DNA of 64,000 bases from Streptomyces hundungensis. GTDB lineage: Bacteria; Actinomycetota; Actinomycetes; Streptomycetales; Streptomycetaceae. The stretch spans positions 7,068,001 through 7,132,000 of the forward strand of contig NZ_CP032698.1 of NCBI RefSeq assembly GCF_003627815.1. The letters run 5' to 3'. How positions within the stretch are numbered: the first letter of the stretch is position 1; the number at the start of each line of letters is the position of its first letter. Below, in pieces: positions 1 through 7,526 of the stretch. Under the pieces are notes generated by a model. The model was not told where the DNA came from, made no database searches, and saw nothing but the letters and a program-made list of their open reading frames with translations. The position numbers were made by a program, and so were the translations under genes.

Positions 1-191
1 GCGCCGAGGCCGACCGCGCCAACGACCGGGGCCAGACGCCGCTCGCCGGCGCCGTCTTCAAGGGCGAGGACGCCGTGATCAAGGCCCTCCTCGCCGGCGG
101 AGCCGATCCTTCCGCCGGGACGCCCTCCGCGGTCGACACCGCCCGGATGTTCGGCAAGACGGAACTGCTCGCCCTGTTCGGCGCCAACTGA
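1..191 (+). CDS. Ankyrin-repeat protein, C-terminal end only
   Basis: The reading frame is open from the window edge (codons start at base 3) to a TGA at 189-191, so only the last 62 residues are visible. They contain an ankyrin-type signature: NDRGQTPLAGAV, then a helix pair ending in LLAGGADPS, then a second half-repeat closing with ARMFGKTELLALFGAN. Ankyrin repeats bind proteins, and nothing here shows the partner. The start lies outside the window. The gene is followed on the same strand by a HEAT-repeat gene about 270 bp on, so two helical-repeat scaffold proteins are neighbours. Confidence 0.75.
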   Translation, partial: AEADRANDRGQTPLAGAVFKGEDAVIKALLAGGADPSAGTPSAVDTARMFGKTELLALFGAN

Positions 192-283
192 GCGTCCACC
201 GAGCGTTTACGGGGGATCCACCGAAGAGCCCGGGGAGAGGGGCGCCGTAAATGTGGTCGCGATGGCGAAATGGCTGGGTCATC

Positions 284-406
284 ATGACGTCGAACCCCTA
301 CATCGGGGGCAGGGTCCCTTCATCGGGGACCACGACGAGAGGCAGGAAGATGGTCTACACCAAGCAGAAGACGGCGGGCGACCCCTCATGTTGCTGCGCG
401 GCCTAG
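284..406 (+). CDS. Candidate small ORF ending in a Cys-Cys-Cys tract
   Basis: This 40-codon ORF starts at ATG 284 and stops at TAG 404-406. A nested in-frame start at ATG 350 would give 18 residues (MVYTKQKTAGDPSCCCAA) and has a better ribosome-binding site (GAGGCAGGAAG) just upstream. The last residues hold three consecutive cysteines encoded tgt-tgc-tgc two codons before the stop. The same 268-bp interval before the HEAT-repeat gene has no other convincing gene. Cys-tract leader peptides that end just before a regulated gene are known in mycobacteria, but here the next start is 53 bp away and is not an obvious cysteine gene. It may be a chance ORF. Confidence 0.3.
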   Translation: MTSNPYIGGRVPSSGTTTRGRKMVYTKQKTAGDPSCCCAA

Positions 407-459
407 GGCAAGGCACGAATCCCCCGGTTGCGTCGACAGCTTGATGTGAGGCTATTCCC

Positions 460-1878
460 ATGTTCGATCCAGTCATAGCGCCGAGCGGCACGCTGCTCGG
501 TCTGTTGCAGCGGGGCCGCGGCGACGGCACCCTGCACGCGCTGGCCGCCCCGCGCGACGAGGCCCTGGCGGCCCTCAACCACTGCGTTCTGAGCGACCCC
601 CGCCACGACTGGCAGGTCGAGAACCGCTCCCTCTACTACGCGCGCCTCTTCCTGGATCTCGACGGTGAGCTCGACCAGATCGAGCACCACCTCTTCGGCG
701 CCGAGGACCTCCTCGACACCGAGGACACCAGGACCGGGCTCGCCCTCGCCGTCCTGGGCCACCTCGCCTCGTACGGCAGGAACGACGCGCTCGCGCTGCT
801 CCGCCGCTACGCCGCGACGGGTTCCAACTGGGCCTGGGCCCTGGACGAGCTCGCGCTGCGCGACGACGACGCGGGCCTGCGCGCCCTCGCCACGTCCGTG
901 CTCGGCCGCTTCAGCGCCGATGCGCACGGCGACGCCGAGCTCGCCGCCACCGTGCGCGACGCCTTCGAGCCACGTCCCTGGCGGCTGTGGGCCGAGGATC
1001 CGCGCCCCGGCGTGGGCGCCCGGGTGCGGGCCGCCCAGGAGGCCGGATCCTTCGACCGCTGGCAGCGCCAGCTGCGGCCCTCGGGCCCACGCCCCGGCTG
1101 GAGCGTGGCTGCCGTCTTCGACTGGGCCGACGAGGGCCTGGAGCGCGGCGCGGTCCTGCATCTGCCCGCTGCCCGCTGCCTCGGCGCCGTCGCAGGCCCG
1201 GAGGACCGGGACGCCATCATCGAGGCGGCCCGCTCCGGCACCGACGGAGCGCGCGGCGCGGCCCTGCACTATCTCGCCGAGTCCCGCGACGCCCGCGTCC
1301 TCGACCTGATCGAGGCGGCCGTCTCGACCGGCTCGCCCATCGCGGCCGAGGCCGCCGTGCACGCCTTCGAGCGGATGTGCGGCGCCGAGGCCGTCGACCG
1401 GGCCCGCGGCTGGGCCCAGCGCCCCGACGAACTGGGCGCCTCCGCCGCCAGTGTGCTCGCCTCCCGGGGCGAGGCAGGCGACGAGAAGCTGGTGCTCGGC
1501 GCACTGCGCGAGACCGTACGCTCCGAAGGCCCCGACGCCCCGCTGCTGCGGGCCCTCGTCGACGGGGCGGGACGGCTCGGCATCGGATGCGCGGCCCCGG
1601 TCCTGCGGCACGTGTACCGCGAGACCGCCTCCTCGCAGCTGCGCGGACGCACCGCCCGCGCGCTCGCCGCGACGGACCCCTCCTTCGCCACCGGCTTCGC
1701 CGTCGAATGCCTGTGGGACTGCGAGGAGACCACGCGGGAAGTGGCGGCCCAGTACGCCGAACTCGTGGACGCCCGGGTGGCGGACCGACTGCGCAGGCTC
1801 GCCGCCGACCCGGCCGAGGAGGCCGAGGTGCAGAGCGCCATCCACGACCGGCTCGGACCGGACACCACCGCCGTGTGA
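460..1878 (+). CDS. HEAT-repeat domain protein
   Basis: The 472-residue product starts MFDPVIAPSGTLLGLL and is built of repeated 30-40-residue helical pairs rich in Ala, Leu, Arg and Asp, as in HEAT/PBS-lyase-type repeats. Examples are segments around ALALLRRYAA, ALHYLAESRDARVLDLI and APVLRHVYRE. There is no signal peptide or membrane segment, so it is probably a cytosolic scaffold or binding protein. ATG 460 is the only good in-frame start; no strong Shine-Dalgarno is visible. It lies downstream of an ankyrin-repeat gene on the same strand, and a GC-rich hairpin follows it. No enzymatic motif was recognised and the function is unknown. Confidence 0.8.
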   Translation: MFDPVIAPSGTLLGLLQRGRGDGTLHALAAPRDEALAALNHCVLSDPRHDWQVENRSLYYARLFLDLDGELDQIEHHLFGAEDLLDTEDTRTGLALAVLGHLASYGRNDALALLRRYAATGSNWAWALDELALRDDDAGLRALATSVLGRFSADAHGDAELAATVRDAFEPRPWRLWAEDPRPGVGARVRAAQEAGSFDRWQRQLRPSGPRPGWSVAAVFDWADEGLERGAVLHLPAARCLGAVAGPEDRDAIIEAARSGTDGARGAALHYLAESRDARVLDLIEAAVSTGSPIAAEAAVHAFERMCGAEAVDRARGWAQRPDELGASAASVLASRGEAGDEKLVLGALRETVRSEGPDAPLLRALVDGAGRLGIGCAAPVLRHVYRETASSQLRGRTARALAATDPSFATGFAVECLWDCEETTREVAAQYAELVDARVADRLRRLAADPAEEAEVQSAIHDRLGPDTTAV

Positions 1879-1994
1879 CCCACGGCCGACCGGGGCCCTC
1901 GACGCCCCGCCGACCGCAGGGCACCCGCCCGGACGGTCACCCACCGCACGTCACAGCCCCGGCCTATGGCCACGGGGGAGGGCTCTGACGCGCC

Positions 1995-2013
1995 GCGCCC
2001 GCCCCGCGGGCGC
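1995..2013. terminator. GC hairpin between convergent genes
   Basis: A perfect 8-bp inverted repeat (GCGCCCGC, 3-nt loop, GCGGGCGC) lies between the stop of the HEAT-repeat gene and the stop of the convergent pxpC. There is no T tract, as is common for actinobacterial terminators. It could serve both directions. Confidence 0.45.
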
Positions 2014-2101
2014 CCTCGCGGCACACGGACCCGGCGCTTCGACGCCCGGCCGTCCCCGGCCGCCCCGCGAGCCCGACGCCTCGCCGGACCCACGCGCCGC
2101 A

Positions 2102-2971
2102 TCACAGCCGGCGTCCCAGCACGAACCTGAGCGGTGTACCCGGCCCGGCCTGGGCGGCGGCCGCCAGATCCGGCTCGGGGACGACGCCGATCACCGGATA
2201 GCCCCCGGTCGTCGGATGATCGGCGAGAAAGACCACCGGCAGCCCGTCCGGAGGCACCTGTACCGCCCCCAACACCATTCCCTCACTGGGCAGTTCACCC
2301 TCCACGGCGCGGCGCAGCGCCGGCCCCTCGGTGCGCAGGCCGATGCGGTTGCTCGCCGAGGACACCCGATAGCGCCCGGTCGCCAGCACGCGCGGCGCGT
2401 CCGCCGTGAACCAGTCCGCGCGCGGCCCCGGACGCACCCGCAGCACGAGCTCGTCCGCCACCCCCGGCGCGGGCGCCACGTCAACGTGCGGACACCCGCG
2501 CTCCGGCCGGCCAAGGGGCAGCACGGCGCCGTCCCTGAGCGGCGGCGGGCCGAGGCCCGACAGAAGGTCGGTGGAGCGGCTGCCGAGCACCGCCTCGACG
2601 GTGATGCCGCCCGAGAACGCCAGATACGAGCGCACCCCCCGGGTCGCCGCGCCCACCTCGACGACGGCCCCCGAGGGCACCCGCACCGGGGCGCCCCAGG
2701 CCACCGCCCGGCCCTCCACCGCGACCGGGCAGGGCGCCCCGGTCACCGCGACCGTGACCGCGCAACGGGGCCGTACCGCACACCCGTTGAGGGTCGTTTC
2801 GAGCACGGCGGCGCCCGGGGCGTTGCCGACCAGCCGGTTGGCGAGCCGGCTCGCCGGCAGGTCGAGCGCGCCCGACCGCGGCACCCCCAGGTGTGCGTAC
2901 CCGAAGCGCCCCTCGTCCTGTACGCAGGTGAGCGCCCCGGCCCGTACGACGGACAGGGCCCGGTCGGTCAT
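2102..2971 (-). CDS. pxpC: 5-oxoprolinase subunit PxpC (biotin-dependent carboxyltransferase/allophanate hydrolase 2 fold)
   Basis: The 289-residue protein has the typical start of this family (LSVVRAGALTCVQDEGRFGYAHLGVPRSGALD) and the conserved SYLAFSGGI, RTEGPAL and SEGMVLGAVQVPPDGLPVVFLADHPTTGGYP segments. PxpA, PxpB and PxpC together hydrolyse 5-oxoproline (pyroglutamate) to glutamate using ATP. The ATG overlaps the TGA of pxpB by four bases (ATGA), so the two are translationally coupled. It is the last gene of the minus-strand MFS-DUF1445-pxpA-pxpB-pxpC operon. Length and motifs look intact. Confidence 0.92.
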   Translation of the reverse strand: MTDRALSVVRAGALTCVQDEGRFGYAHLGVPRSGALDLPASRLANRLVGNAPGAAVLETTLNGCAVRPRCAVTVAVTGAPCPVAVEGRAVAWGAPVRVPSGAVVEVGAATRGVRSYLAFSGGITVEAVLGSRSTDLLSGLGPPPLRDGAVLPLGRPERGCPHVDVAPAPGVADELVLRVRPGPRADWFTADAPRVLATGRYRVSSASNRIGLRTEGPALRRAVEGELPSEGMVLGAVQVPPDGLPVVFLADHPTTGGYPVIGVVPEPDLAAAAQAGPGTPLRFVLGRRL

Positions 2972-3597
2972 CGGGGCGGCCGGGGGACGAAGCGGACCCG
3001 GGTGCCCGGGGTGAGCAGCGCGGCGGGCTCGCGGTGCGGGTCCCACAGCGGCGCGTCCGTGGTGCCGATCAGCTGCCAGCCGCCGGGGGAGGAGCGCGGG
3101 TAGACCCCGGTGTACTCGCCCGCCAGGGCCACCGACCCGGCGGGGACGGCGGTGCGGGGGGTGGCCCGGCGCGGCACCGCGTAGCGCTCGCCGAGCCCGG
3201 TGAGGTAGGCGAAGCCGGGCGCGAATCCGCAGAAGGCGACCCGGAACTCGGCCGAGGAGTGGATGCGTACGGCCTCCCGCTCCGACACCCGCCACCGGGC
3301 GGCGACGTCCGCGAGATCGGGGCCGTCGTAGCGCACCGGGATCTCCACCGTCTCCTCGGCACCGGACTCCAGGGGAGGGATGTCCCAGGTGGTCAACTGG
3401 GCGGCCAGCGCGGGCGGATCGTCCACTCCGTCGAGCAGGACGGTGCGGGCCGCGGGCACGATCTCGCGCACCAGGGGAAGCGTTCCGGCGGCGCGGCGGC
3501 GTACCAACTCGGCGTGCAGGGCGCCGGCCGCCTCGCCGCTGTCGAGCTCGACCAGCAGGGCGTGGTCCCCGACCGGCAGGACGCGCGGGCCGCTCAC
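2968..3597 (-). CDS. pxpB: 5-oxoprolinase subunit PxpB (KipI/allophanate hydrolase 1 family)
   Basis: The 209-residue protein carries the family landmarks LPVGDHALLVEL near the N-terminus, AFCGFAPGFAYL in the middle and VPAGSVALAGEYTGVYPRSSPGGW toward the end. In the Pxp complex this subunit pairs with PxpC. The start chosen is GTG 3597, because it overlaps the pxpA stop as GTGA and lies directly before the conserved N-terminus. Longer in-frame extensions would run into pxpA and read as low-complexity sequence. An ATGA overlap links it to pxpC. Confidence 0.92.
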   Translation of the reverse strand: MSGPRVLPVGDHALLVELDSGEAAGALHAELVRRRAAGTLPLVREIVPAARTVLLDGVDDPPALAAQLTTWDIPPLESGAEETVEIPVRYDGPDLADVAARWRVSEREAVRIHSSAEFRVAFCGFAPGFAYLTGLGERYAVPRRATPRTAVPAGSVALAGEYTGVYPRSSPGGWQLIGTTDAPLWDPHREPAALLTPGTRVRFVPRPPR

Positions 3598-4367
3598 GAG
3601 AACGCCGCCACCCGGACGCCCGCCGCTTCCAGGGCGGCCCGCACCCGCCGGGCCAGCTCCACCGCGCCCGGGGTGTCCCCGTGCACGCACAGCGAGCCGG
3701 CCCCGACCGGGACGGGCTCACCCGACGCGGCCACCACGGTGCCGTCCAGGGCCATCGACACGGCCCGCGCCACCACCGCGTCCGGGTCGCTGACGACCGC
3801 GCCCGCGGTGCCGCGCGGCACCAGGGTGGCCCGCGCGGTGTAGGCGCGGTCCGCGAACGCTTCGGTGACCACGGGCAGCCCGGCCTCCTCGGCCGCCGCC
3901 AGCAACCGCGACCCCGGAAGCCCGAGGACGGCGCGCCCCTCGCCCGCGAGGAGCACCCCGGCCACGACGGCCGCCGCCTGCTCCTCGTCGTGCACGACGC
4001 GGTTGTAGAGCGCGCCGTGCGGTTTGACGTACGCGACGCGGCTGCCCGCCGCGCGTGCGAAGACCTCCAACGCGCCGATCTGGTAGGCGACTTCGGCGGC
4101 CAGCTCGGCGGGCGGCACATCCATGGAGCGTCGGCCGAAGCCCGCGAGGTCCCGGTAGGAGACCTGCGCGCCGATACGGACGCCGCGCTCGGCCGCCAGG
4201 TCGCAGACCCGCCGCATGATGGCCGGATCGCCCGCGTGGAAGCCGCAGGCCACATTGGCGCTGGTGACGACGGACAGCAGGTGTTCGTCGTCGGTCAGCC
4301 GCCAGTGGCCGAAGCCCTCGCCGAGGTCGGCATTGAGGTCGATCGACGTCGTCGCGGACCGGGTCAT
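3594..4367 (-). CDS. pxpA: 5-oxoprolinase subunit PxpA (LamB/YcsF family)
   Basis: The 257-residue protein starts with the LamB/YcsF hallmark IDLNADLGEGFGHW and continues with SANVACGFHAGDP, GAQVSYRDLAGFGRR, YVKPHGALYN and a C-terminal SLCVHGDTPGAVELAR. These conserved Asp, His and Lys residues define the family, and PxpA is required for ATP-dependent opening of 5-oxoproline. Its stop overlaps the pxpB start. It is about 100 bp downstream of the DUF1445 gene in the same operon. The length is normal. Confidence 0.93.
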   Translation of the reverse strand: MTRSATTSIDLNADLGEGFGHWRLTDDEHLLSVVTSANVACGFHAGDPAIMRRVCDLAAERGVRIGAQVSYRDLAGFGRRSMDVPPAELAAEVAYQIGALEVFARAAGSRVAYVKPHGALYNRVVHDEEQAAAVVAGVLLAGEGRAVLGLPGSRLLAAAEEAGLPVVTEAFADRAYTARATLVPRGTAGAVVSDPDAVVARAVSMALDGTVVAASGEPVPVGAGSLCVHGDTPGAVELARRVRAALEAAGVRVAAFS

Positions 4368-4469
4368 GGGCGCGGATTCTCCTGTTCACGAGGGTGTGTG
4401 GTCCTGTGGTGCAGTGTGCCCCGAGCGGGCGCCGGACGCCCGCTCGGGAGGGCCGCCGGCCCGGGTGGT

Positions 4470-5264
4470 TCAGCGGATCCGGTAGTGCTCGTCGCGGACG
4501 TCGGTGAGGAACATCCGGCCGGGCGCGTGCGTGAGCGCGAACGGCGGCCGGGACGCCATCACCGCGGCCTGCGGAGTGACCCCGCAGGCCCAGAAGACCG
4601 GTACGTCCCCCGGCTCGGCCACCACCGGGTCTCCGAAGTCGGGCCGGGACAGGTCCTTGATGCCGAGAGCGGCGGGATCGCCCGAGTGGACGGGCGCGCC
4701 GTGCACCGCGGGCATCGCCCGGGTCACCCGGCAGGCCGTGGCCACAAGGGCGGCCGGGACCGGCCGCATCGACACCACCAGCGGGCCGCTGAGCCGCCCC
4801 GCCGGCCGGCACGGCCGGTTCGTCACGTACATCGAGACGTTGCGGCCCTGCTCGATGTGGCGCAACGGCACGCCCTCGGCGGCCAGTTGGGACTCGAAGG
4901 TGAAGCTGCACCCGATGAGGAACGTCACCAGGTCCGCGCGCCACCAGTCGGTGGCGTCGACCGGCTCGGCGACGAGTTCACCGTTCTCCCAGATCCGGTA
5001 GCGGGGAACGTCCGAGCGCAGATCGGACGCGGGGGCCAGCCGCGTCGTGAAGGAGCCGGGCTCCGTGACGTCGAGGACGGGGCAGGGCTGGGGATTGCGC
5101 GCGCAGAACTGCCGCACGTCCTCGGCCCAGTCGGCGGGCACGGCGACCAGGTTCGCCTGGGTGTGGCCGGGCGCCCAGCCCGCCGTCGGCACGTCCGTAC
5201 CGGAACGGAACAGGGCCCGCGCCTCGTGCGGCGGCGTCAGGGCGGCGGGTTCGAGGCCGGTCAC
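4470..5264 (-). CDS. DUF1445 family putative hydro-lyase / D-glutamate cyclase-like protein
   Basis: The 264-residue protein shows the DUF1445 pattern: an N-terminal [11 protein letters not shown], a central [25 protein letters not shown] and a late FWACGVTPQ motif. A eukaryotic relative (DGLUCY) contains this domain and makes 5-oxo-D-proline from D-glutamate. That supports, but does not prove, a role in supplying 5-oxoproline to the adjacent pxpABC products. GTG 5264 is chosen because it overlaps the transporter stop as GTGA. The reading frame stays open far upstream, but that extension is a shadow of the MFS gene. Confidence 0.88.
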   Translation of the reverse strand: MTGLEPAALTPPHEARALFRSGTDVPTAGWAPGHTQANLVAVPADWAEDVRQFCARNPQPCPVLDVTEPGSFTTRLAPASDLRSDVPRYRIWENGELVAEPVDATDWWRADLVTFLIGCSFTFESQLAAEGVPLRHIEQGRNVSMYVTNRPCRPAGRLSGPLVVSMRPVPAALVATACRVTRAMPAVHGAPVHSGDPAALGIKDLSRPDFGDPVVAEPGDVPVFWACGVTPQAAVMASRPPFALTHAPGRMFLTDVRDEHYRIR

Positions 5265-6550
5265 GACAGCTCCTGTCCGCGCGTCTCGGGCAGCCCGAGC
5301 AGGGCGAGTACGGCGATCGCGTAGCCGACCGCGCCGAAGACCAGCGCTCCGCCGACGCCCCAGCTGTCGGCGAGATAGCCGACCAGGGTGGGGAAGAGGG
5401 CGCCCACGGCCCGCCCGGTGTTGTACGTGAAGCCCTGACCGGTGCCGCGCACGGCCGTCGGGTACAGCTCGCTCAGGAACGAGCCGAAGCCGCTGAAGAT
5501 CGCCGACATGCAGAAGCCGAGGGGGAAGCCGAGCACCAGGAGCAGGGTGTTCGCCCCCGACGGAAGGTGCGTGTACAGGAGGATGCACAGGGCCGACGCC
5601 ACTGCGAACAGGGCGATGTTCTTCTTCCGGCCGAGCCGGTCGGTGAGGTGGCCCCCGGTCAGATAGCCGAGGAAGGCGCCGGAGATCAGGAAGGTCAGAT
5701 AGCCGCCGGTGCCGACCACGGTGAGGTGCCGCTCGCTCTTGAGGAAGGTGGGCACCCAGGTCGCCAGCGTGTAGTAGCCGCCCTGGACGCCGGTGGAGAG
5801 CAGCACCGCGAACAGAGTGGTGCGCAGCAGCGGGCCCCGGAAGATCGCGGCGAAGGTGGCGCCGCCGCTCGTGGTGCGGGCGGTGGCGAGCCGTCGCTCG
5901 GCCGCCTCGGGGGCGTCCTCGACGTTGCGGCGCACATGGACGAGCAGGAGCGCGGGCAGCGCCCCGGTCCAGAACACCACGCGCCAGGCGGTGTCCTCGT
6001 CCACGTACTGGAACACCAGGGTGGAGACGACCACGGCGAGCGCCCAGCCGGCCGCCCACGCGCTCTGCACCGCGCCCAGGGTGCGGCCGCGGTGCCTGGC
6101 CGAGGCGTACTCGGCGACCAGGATCGCGCCGACCGCCCACTCGCCTCCGAAGCCGAGTCCCTGGAGGGCGCGGAAGACGAGGAGCATCTCGTAGCTGGAC
6201 GCGAAGCCGCACAGGACGGTGAACACCGCATAGGTGCCCACCGTGATCATCAGCGCCTTGACCCGGCCGATGCGGTCGGCGACCACCCCGGCGAGCGCGC
6301 CGCCCACGGCCGAGACCACCAGGGTCACCGTGGTGAGCAGTCCGGTCCGGCCGGTGTCGAGCCCGAAGTAGGCGGAGATCGCGACCATGGTGAGCGGGAG
6401 GGTGAAGAAGTCGTACGAGTCGAGGGCGTAGCCGCCGAAGGCGCCCCCGAAGGCGCGCCGGCCGCCGGGGCCGAGGGCCCTGAGCCATCCGAACGGGCCG
6501 TTGTGGTGCGGGTGTTGACCGTGCTGCGGCTGTGCCTTGGTCGTGCTCAT
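5261..6550 (-). CDS. MFS transporter (sugar/organic-acid porter type)
   Basis: The 429-residue membrane protein has about twelve hydrophobic segments, the MFS loop 2-3 motif [13 protein letters not shown], a repeat of it in the second half ([12 protein letters not shown]), and the [13 protein letters not shown] and [13 protein letters not shown] motifs of the sialate/lactate-type SHS and sugar-porter subfamilies. The N-terminus is His/Gln-rich and cytosolic. ATG 6550 has a GAGG site just upstream. It is the first gene of the pxp operon, so its substrate is probably 5-oxoproline, D-glutamate or a related carboxylate (inference from context). It is divergent from the GntR regulator. Confidence 0.88.
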   Translation of the reverse strand: MSTTKAQPQHGQHPHHNGPFGWLRALGPGGRRAFGGAFGGYALDSYDFFTLPLTMVAISAYFGLDTGRTGLLTTVTLVVSAVGGALAGVVADRIGRVKALMITVGTYAVFTVLCGFASSYEMLLVFRALQGLGFGGEWAVGAILVAEYASARHRGRTLGAVQSAWAAGWALAVVVSTLVFQYVDEDTAWRVVFWTGALPALLLVHVRRNVEDAPEAAERRLATARTTSGGATFAAIFRGPLLRTTLFAVLLSTGVQGGYYTLATWVPTFLKSERHLTVVGTGGYLTFLISGAFLGYLTGGHLTDRLGRKKNIALFAVASALCILLYTHLPSGANTLLLVLGFPLGFCMSAIFSGFGSFLSELYPTAVRGTGQGFTYNTGRAVGALFPTLVGYLADSWGVGGALVFGAVGYAIAVLALLGLPETRGQELS

Positions 6551-6613
6551 GTGCACCTCGCAGGAGGGGATGAGAGGGCTGCCGAGACCGTGCGGTCGCT
6601 CCAACGTAGGGGA

Positions 6614-6632
6614 TTGTTGAACGATCCGACAA
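6614..6632. promoter_or_regulatory. Imperfect palindrome, likely FadR/FCD-type GntR operator
   Basis: The 19-bp sequence TTGTTGAACGATCCGACAA has outer half-sites TTGT and ACAA, each followed inward by matching G/C and A/T positions. This is the layout of operators bound by FCD-class GntR regulators. It lies between the divergent MFS gene (start 6550) and the GntR gene (start 6731), close to the transporter start. It is the natural binding site for that regulator, but this was not tested. Confidence 0.55.
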
Positions 6633-6730
6633 GACTCATGCCGAGACGTTCCCGCTTCCTCATGTCCTCACGGTCCTTCTACGATGGGTCCTCGCGTCGG
6701 CGGCAGCGGCCGGCGGGGAGAGAGGGCGCC

Positions 6731-7447
6731 GTGGCGACAACGGACCGGGACATCGGGCGACTTGCCGAGGACCGCGCTCTGCTGGGTCGCACCAGCACCG
6801 CCGAGCGGGTCGCGGACATCCTGCGCACCCGGATCGCCGAAGGCCTCTTCCCTCCGGGGGACCGCCTCGCCGAGGACGCCATCGGCAAGGCCCTCGGGGT
6901 CTCGCGCAACACCCTGCGCGAGGCGTTCCGACTGCTCACCCACGAACGGCTGCTCGTCCACGAACTCAACCGCGGGGTCTTCGTCCGGGTCCTCGCCGTC
7001 GAGGACGTGACGGACATCTACCGCACCCGGCGCCTGGTCGAATGCGCCGTCGTCCAGGCGCTCGGCGAACCGCCCCACCCCCCGGGCTGGCTCGACGGGC
7101 TCGACGCGGCCGTCTCGGCCGGCGAAAGCGCGGCCCGGGAGGGCGACTGGCAGGGCGTCTCCACCGCCAACATCCACTTCCACCGCGAACTCGTCGGCCT
7201 CGCGGGCAGCCCCCGCACCGACGAGCTCATGCGGGGCGTCCTTGCCGAACTCCGCCTGGCCTTCCACGTGGTGGACGACCCCCGCCGCCTCCACCAGCCC
7301 TACCTCGTACGCAACCGGCGGATCCTGGAAGCGCTGCGCGCGGGCGAGCGGGACAAGGCCGGGCTGCTGCTCGCCGACTACCTCGACGACTCGCGCGCCC
7401 AGCTCGTGCGGGCGTACGGAAAGCTGGTCGCGGACGCTTCCGCCTGA
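6731..7447 (+). CDS. GntR-family regulator, FCD (FadR) subclass
   Basis: The 238-residue regulator has an N-terminal winged helix (TAERVADILRTRIAEGLFPPGDRL, then ALGVSRNTLREAFRLLTHERLL, about residues 20-85) and a C-terminal FCD ligand-binding domain with the expected helical pattern (TDIYRTRRLVECAVV, NIHFHRELVGLAGSPR, HQPYLVRNRRILEAL). The metal/ligand-binding His residues of FCD proteins fall in NIHFHREL and RLHQPYL. GTG 6731 has a GGGGAGAGAGGG site. Upstream in-frame codons are a shadow of the opposite MFS gene. It probably represses the divergent pxp operon until 5-oxoproline or a relative is present. Confidence 0.88.
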   Translation: MATTDRDIGRLAEDRALLGRTSTAERVADILRTRIAEGLFPPGDRLAEDAIGKALGVSRNTLREAFRLLTHERLLVHELNRGVFVRVLAVEDVTDIYRTRRLVECAVVQALGEPPHPPGWLDGLDAAVSAGESAAREGDWQGVSTANIHFHRELVGLAGSPRTDELMRGVLAELRLAFHVVDDPRRLHQPYLVRNRRILEALRAGERDKAGLLLADYLDDSRAQLVRAYGKLVADASA

Positions 7448-7513
7448 CCCGGGCCACGGCCCCGAACCCCAGGGCTGATCTGCGCCGTTTCGACCGTTGT
7501 CAGTGCGAGGACC

Positions 7514-7526
7514 TAATCTGTCCAGC
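7514..7526 (+). promoter_or_regulatory. Candidate -10 (TAATCT) of a leaderless transcript
   Basis: TAATCT at 7514-7519 places the transcription start near the GTG at 7527, and there is no ribosome-binding site between them. The -35 is weak (TTCGAC, 7489-7494, 19-bp spacer). This would be the promoter of the condensin-like operon. Confidence 0.35.

Noticed and set aside
5567..6730. In-frame upstream extension of the GntR regulator
   Set aside because: The extension is opposite the MFS gene, low in complexity, and a good GTG with a ribosome site begins the conserved domain at 6731.
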